DNA from: CAZKGE01 sp964636405
Lineage (GTDB): Bacteria; Bacillota; Clostridia; Christensenellales; CAG-138
Assembly (NCBI GenBank): GCA_964636405.1
Contig: CAZWSI010000036.1
Coordinates: forward strand, 1 to 13,747
DNA length: 13,747 nucleotides
Direction of reading: 5' to 3'
Positions within the stretch are counted from its first letter, which is position 1, and every line of letters starts with the position of its first letter. A program made the translations under genes and the position numbers. The notes under the pieces were generated by a model. The model had not been told where the DNA came from. It saw only the letters and a list, made by a program, of their open reading frames with translations, and did not search any database. This document shows, piece after piece, positions 13,589 to 13,747 of the stretch.

Positions 13589-13747
13589 TAAGAGCAAGTG
13601 TCAATTTCTCGCACCTTTTCCATATCCCGCCCTTCCCGATATAATCAAAAAAAGTTTTCACAAAATAATCAGGATTAGACCTCATGAATCGTGTTATGGA
13701 TTTGTCAATAAAACGAGACACCCAAATTTCATTAATAGTAGCATCGG

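Noticed and set aside
13467..13721. 84-codon minus-strand frame overlapping the antitoxin start
   Set aside because: Overlaps the antitoxin in another frame by over 70 nt and shows no family features; the antitoxin has a strong ribosome site.

Overview
The window is GC-rich bacterial DNA with strong AGGAGG-type ribosome binding sites, a perfect TTGACA-17-TATAAT promoter, sugar ABC transporter genes, NagA, a LacI-family repressor and a type II toxin-antitoxin pair. Together these suggest a high-GC member of the Bacillota/Clostridia, plausibly a gut or other anaerobic commensal. The taxonomic call is an inference from gene content and signals, not a database match.

Left part (1-3600, plus strand): the end of an extracellular sugar-binding protein, one MalF/UgpA-type permease, a ComEC-like metallo-beta-lactamase-fold hydrolase that overlaps the permease stop (ATGA), and N-acetylglucosamine-6-phosphate deacetylase (nagA). 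This reads as the tail of an amino-sugar or glycan uptake and catabolism operon. A 12-bp GC hairpin sits between the binding protein and permease genes. The second permease and the ATPase expected of this transporter class are not in the window.

Middle part (3601-12555, minus strand): a bidirectional terminator (3645-3681) separates the convergent halves. Reading in transcription order from right to left: a LacI-family repressor, a zinc-dependent alcohol/polyol dehydrogenase, a GntP/citrate-type secondary transporter, a HyuA-type hydantoinase/oxoprolinase-family ATPase without a HyuB partner, an ImmA/IrrE (M78)-like zinc protease, an alpha/beta-hydrolase esterase and an FAD-dependent oxidoreductase of the FAD_oxidored (pfam12831) type. 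Spacing is tight from the transporter onward (31 nt, stop-SD overlap, 10-nt overlap, 19 nt), so these five genes form one transcription unit, probably joined to the dehydrogenase. Two 16-bp near-palindromes with a central CG, one just downstream of the repressor's own promoter and one in front of the dehydrogenase, share ACTTTATCG on the left and AGT on the right. They are the likely operators. The cluster looks like an inducible catabolic system: import of a small organic acid or alcohol derivative, oxidation, ATP-dependent ring or amide chemistry and ester cleavage. Its substrate cannot be read from the sequence. The protease in its centre is the oddest member.

Right end (12556-13747): an AT-richer stretch with the lacI promoter, a strong terminator hairpin, and a Phd/YefM antitoxin plus RelE/ParE toxin pair on the minus strand. 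The final 207 bases are intergenic, with a small inverted repeat that may be the toxin-antitoxin operator. No rRNA, tRNA, CRISPR array or insertion sequence was found.
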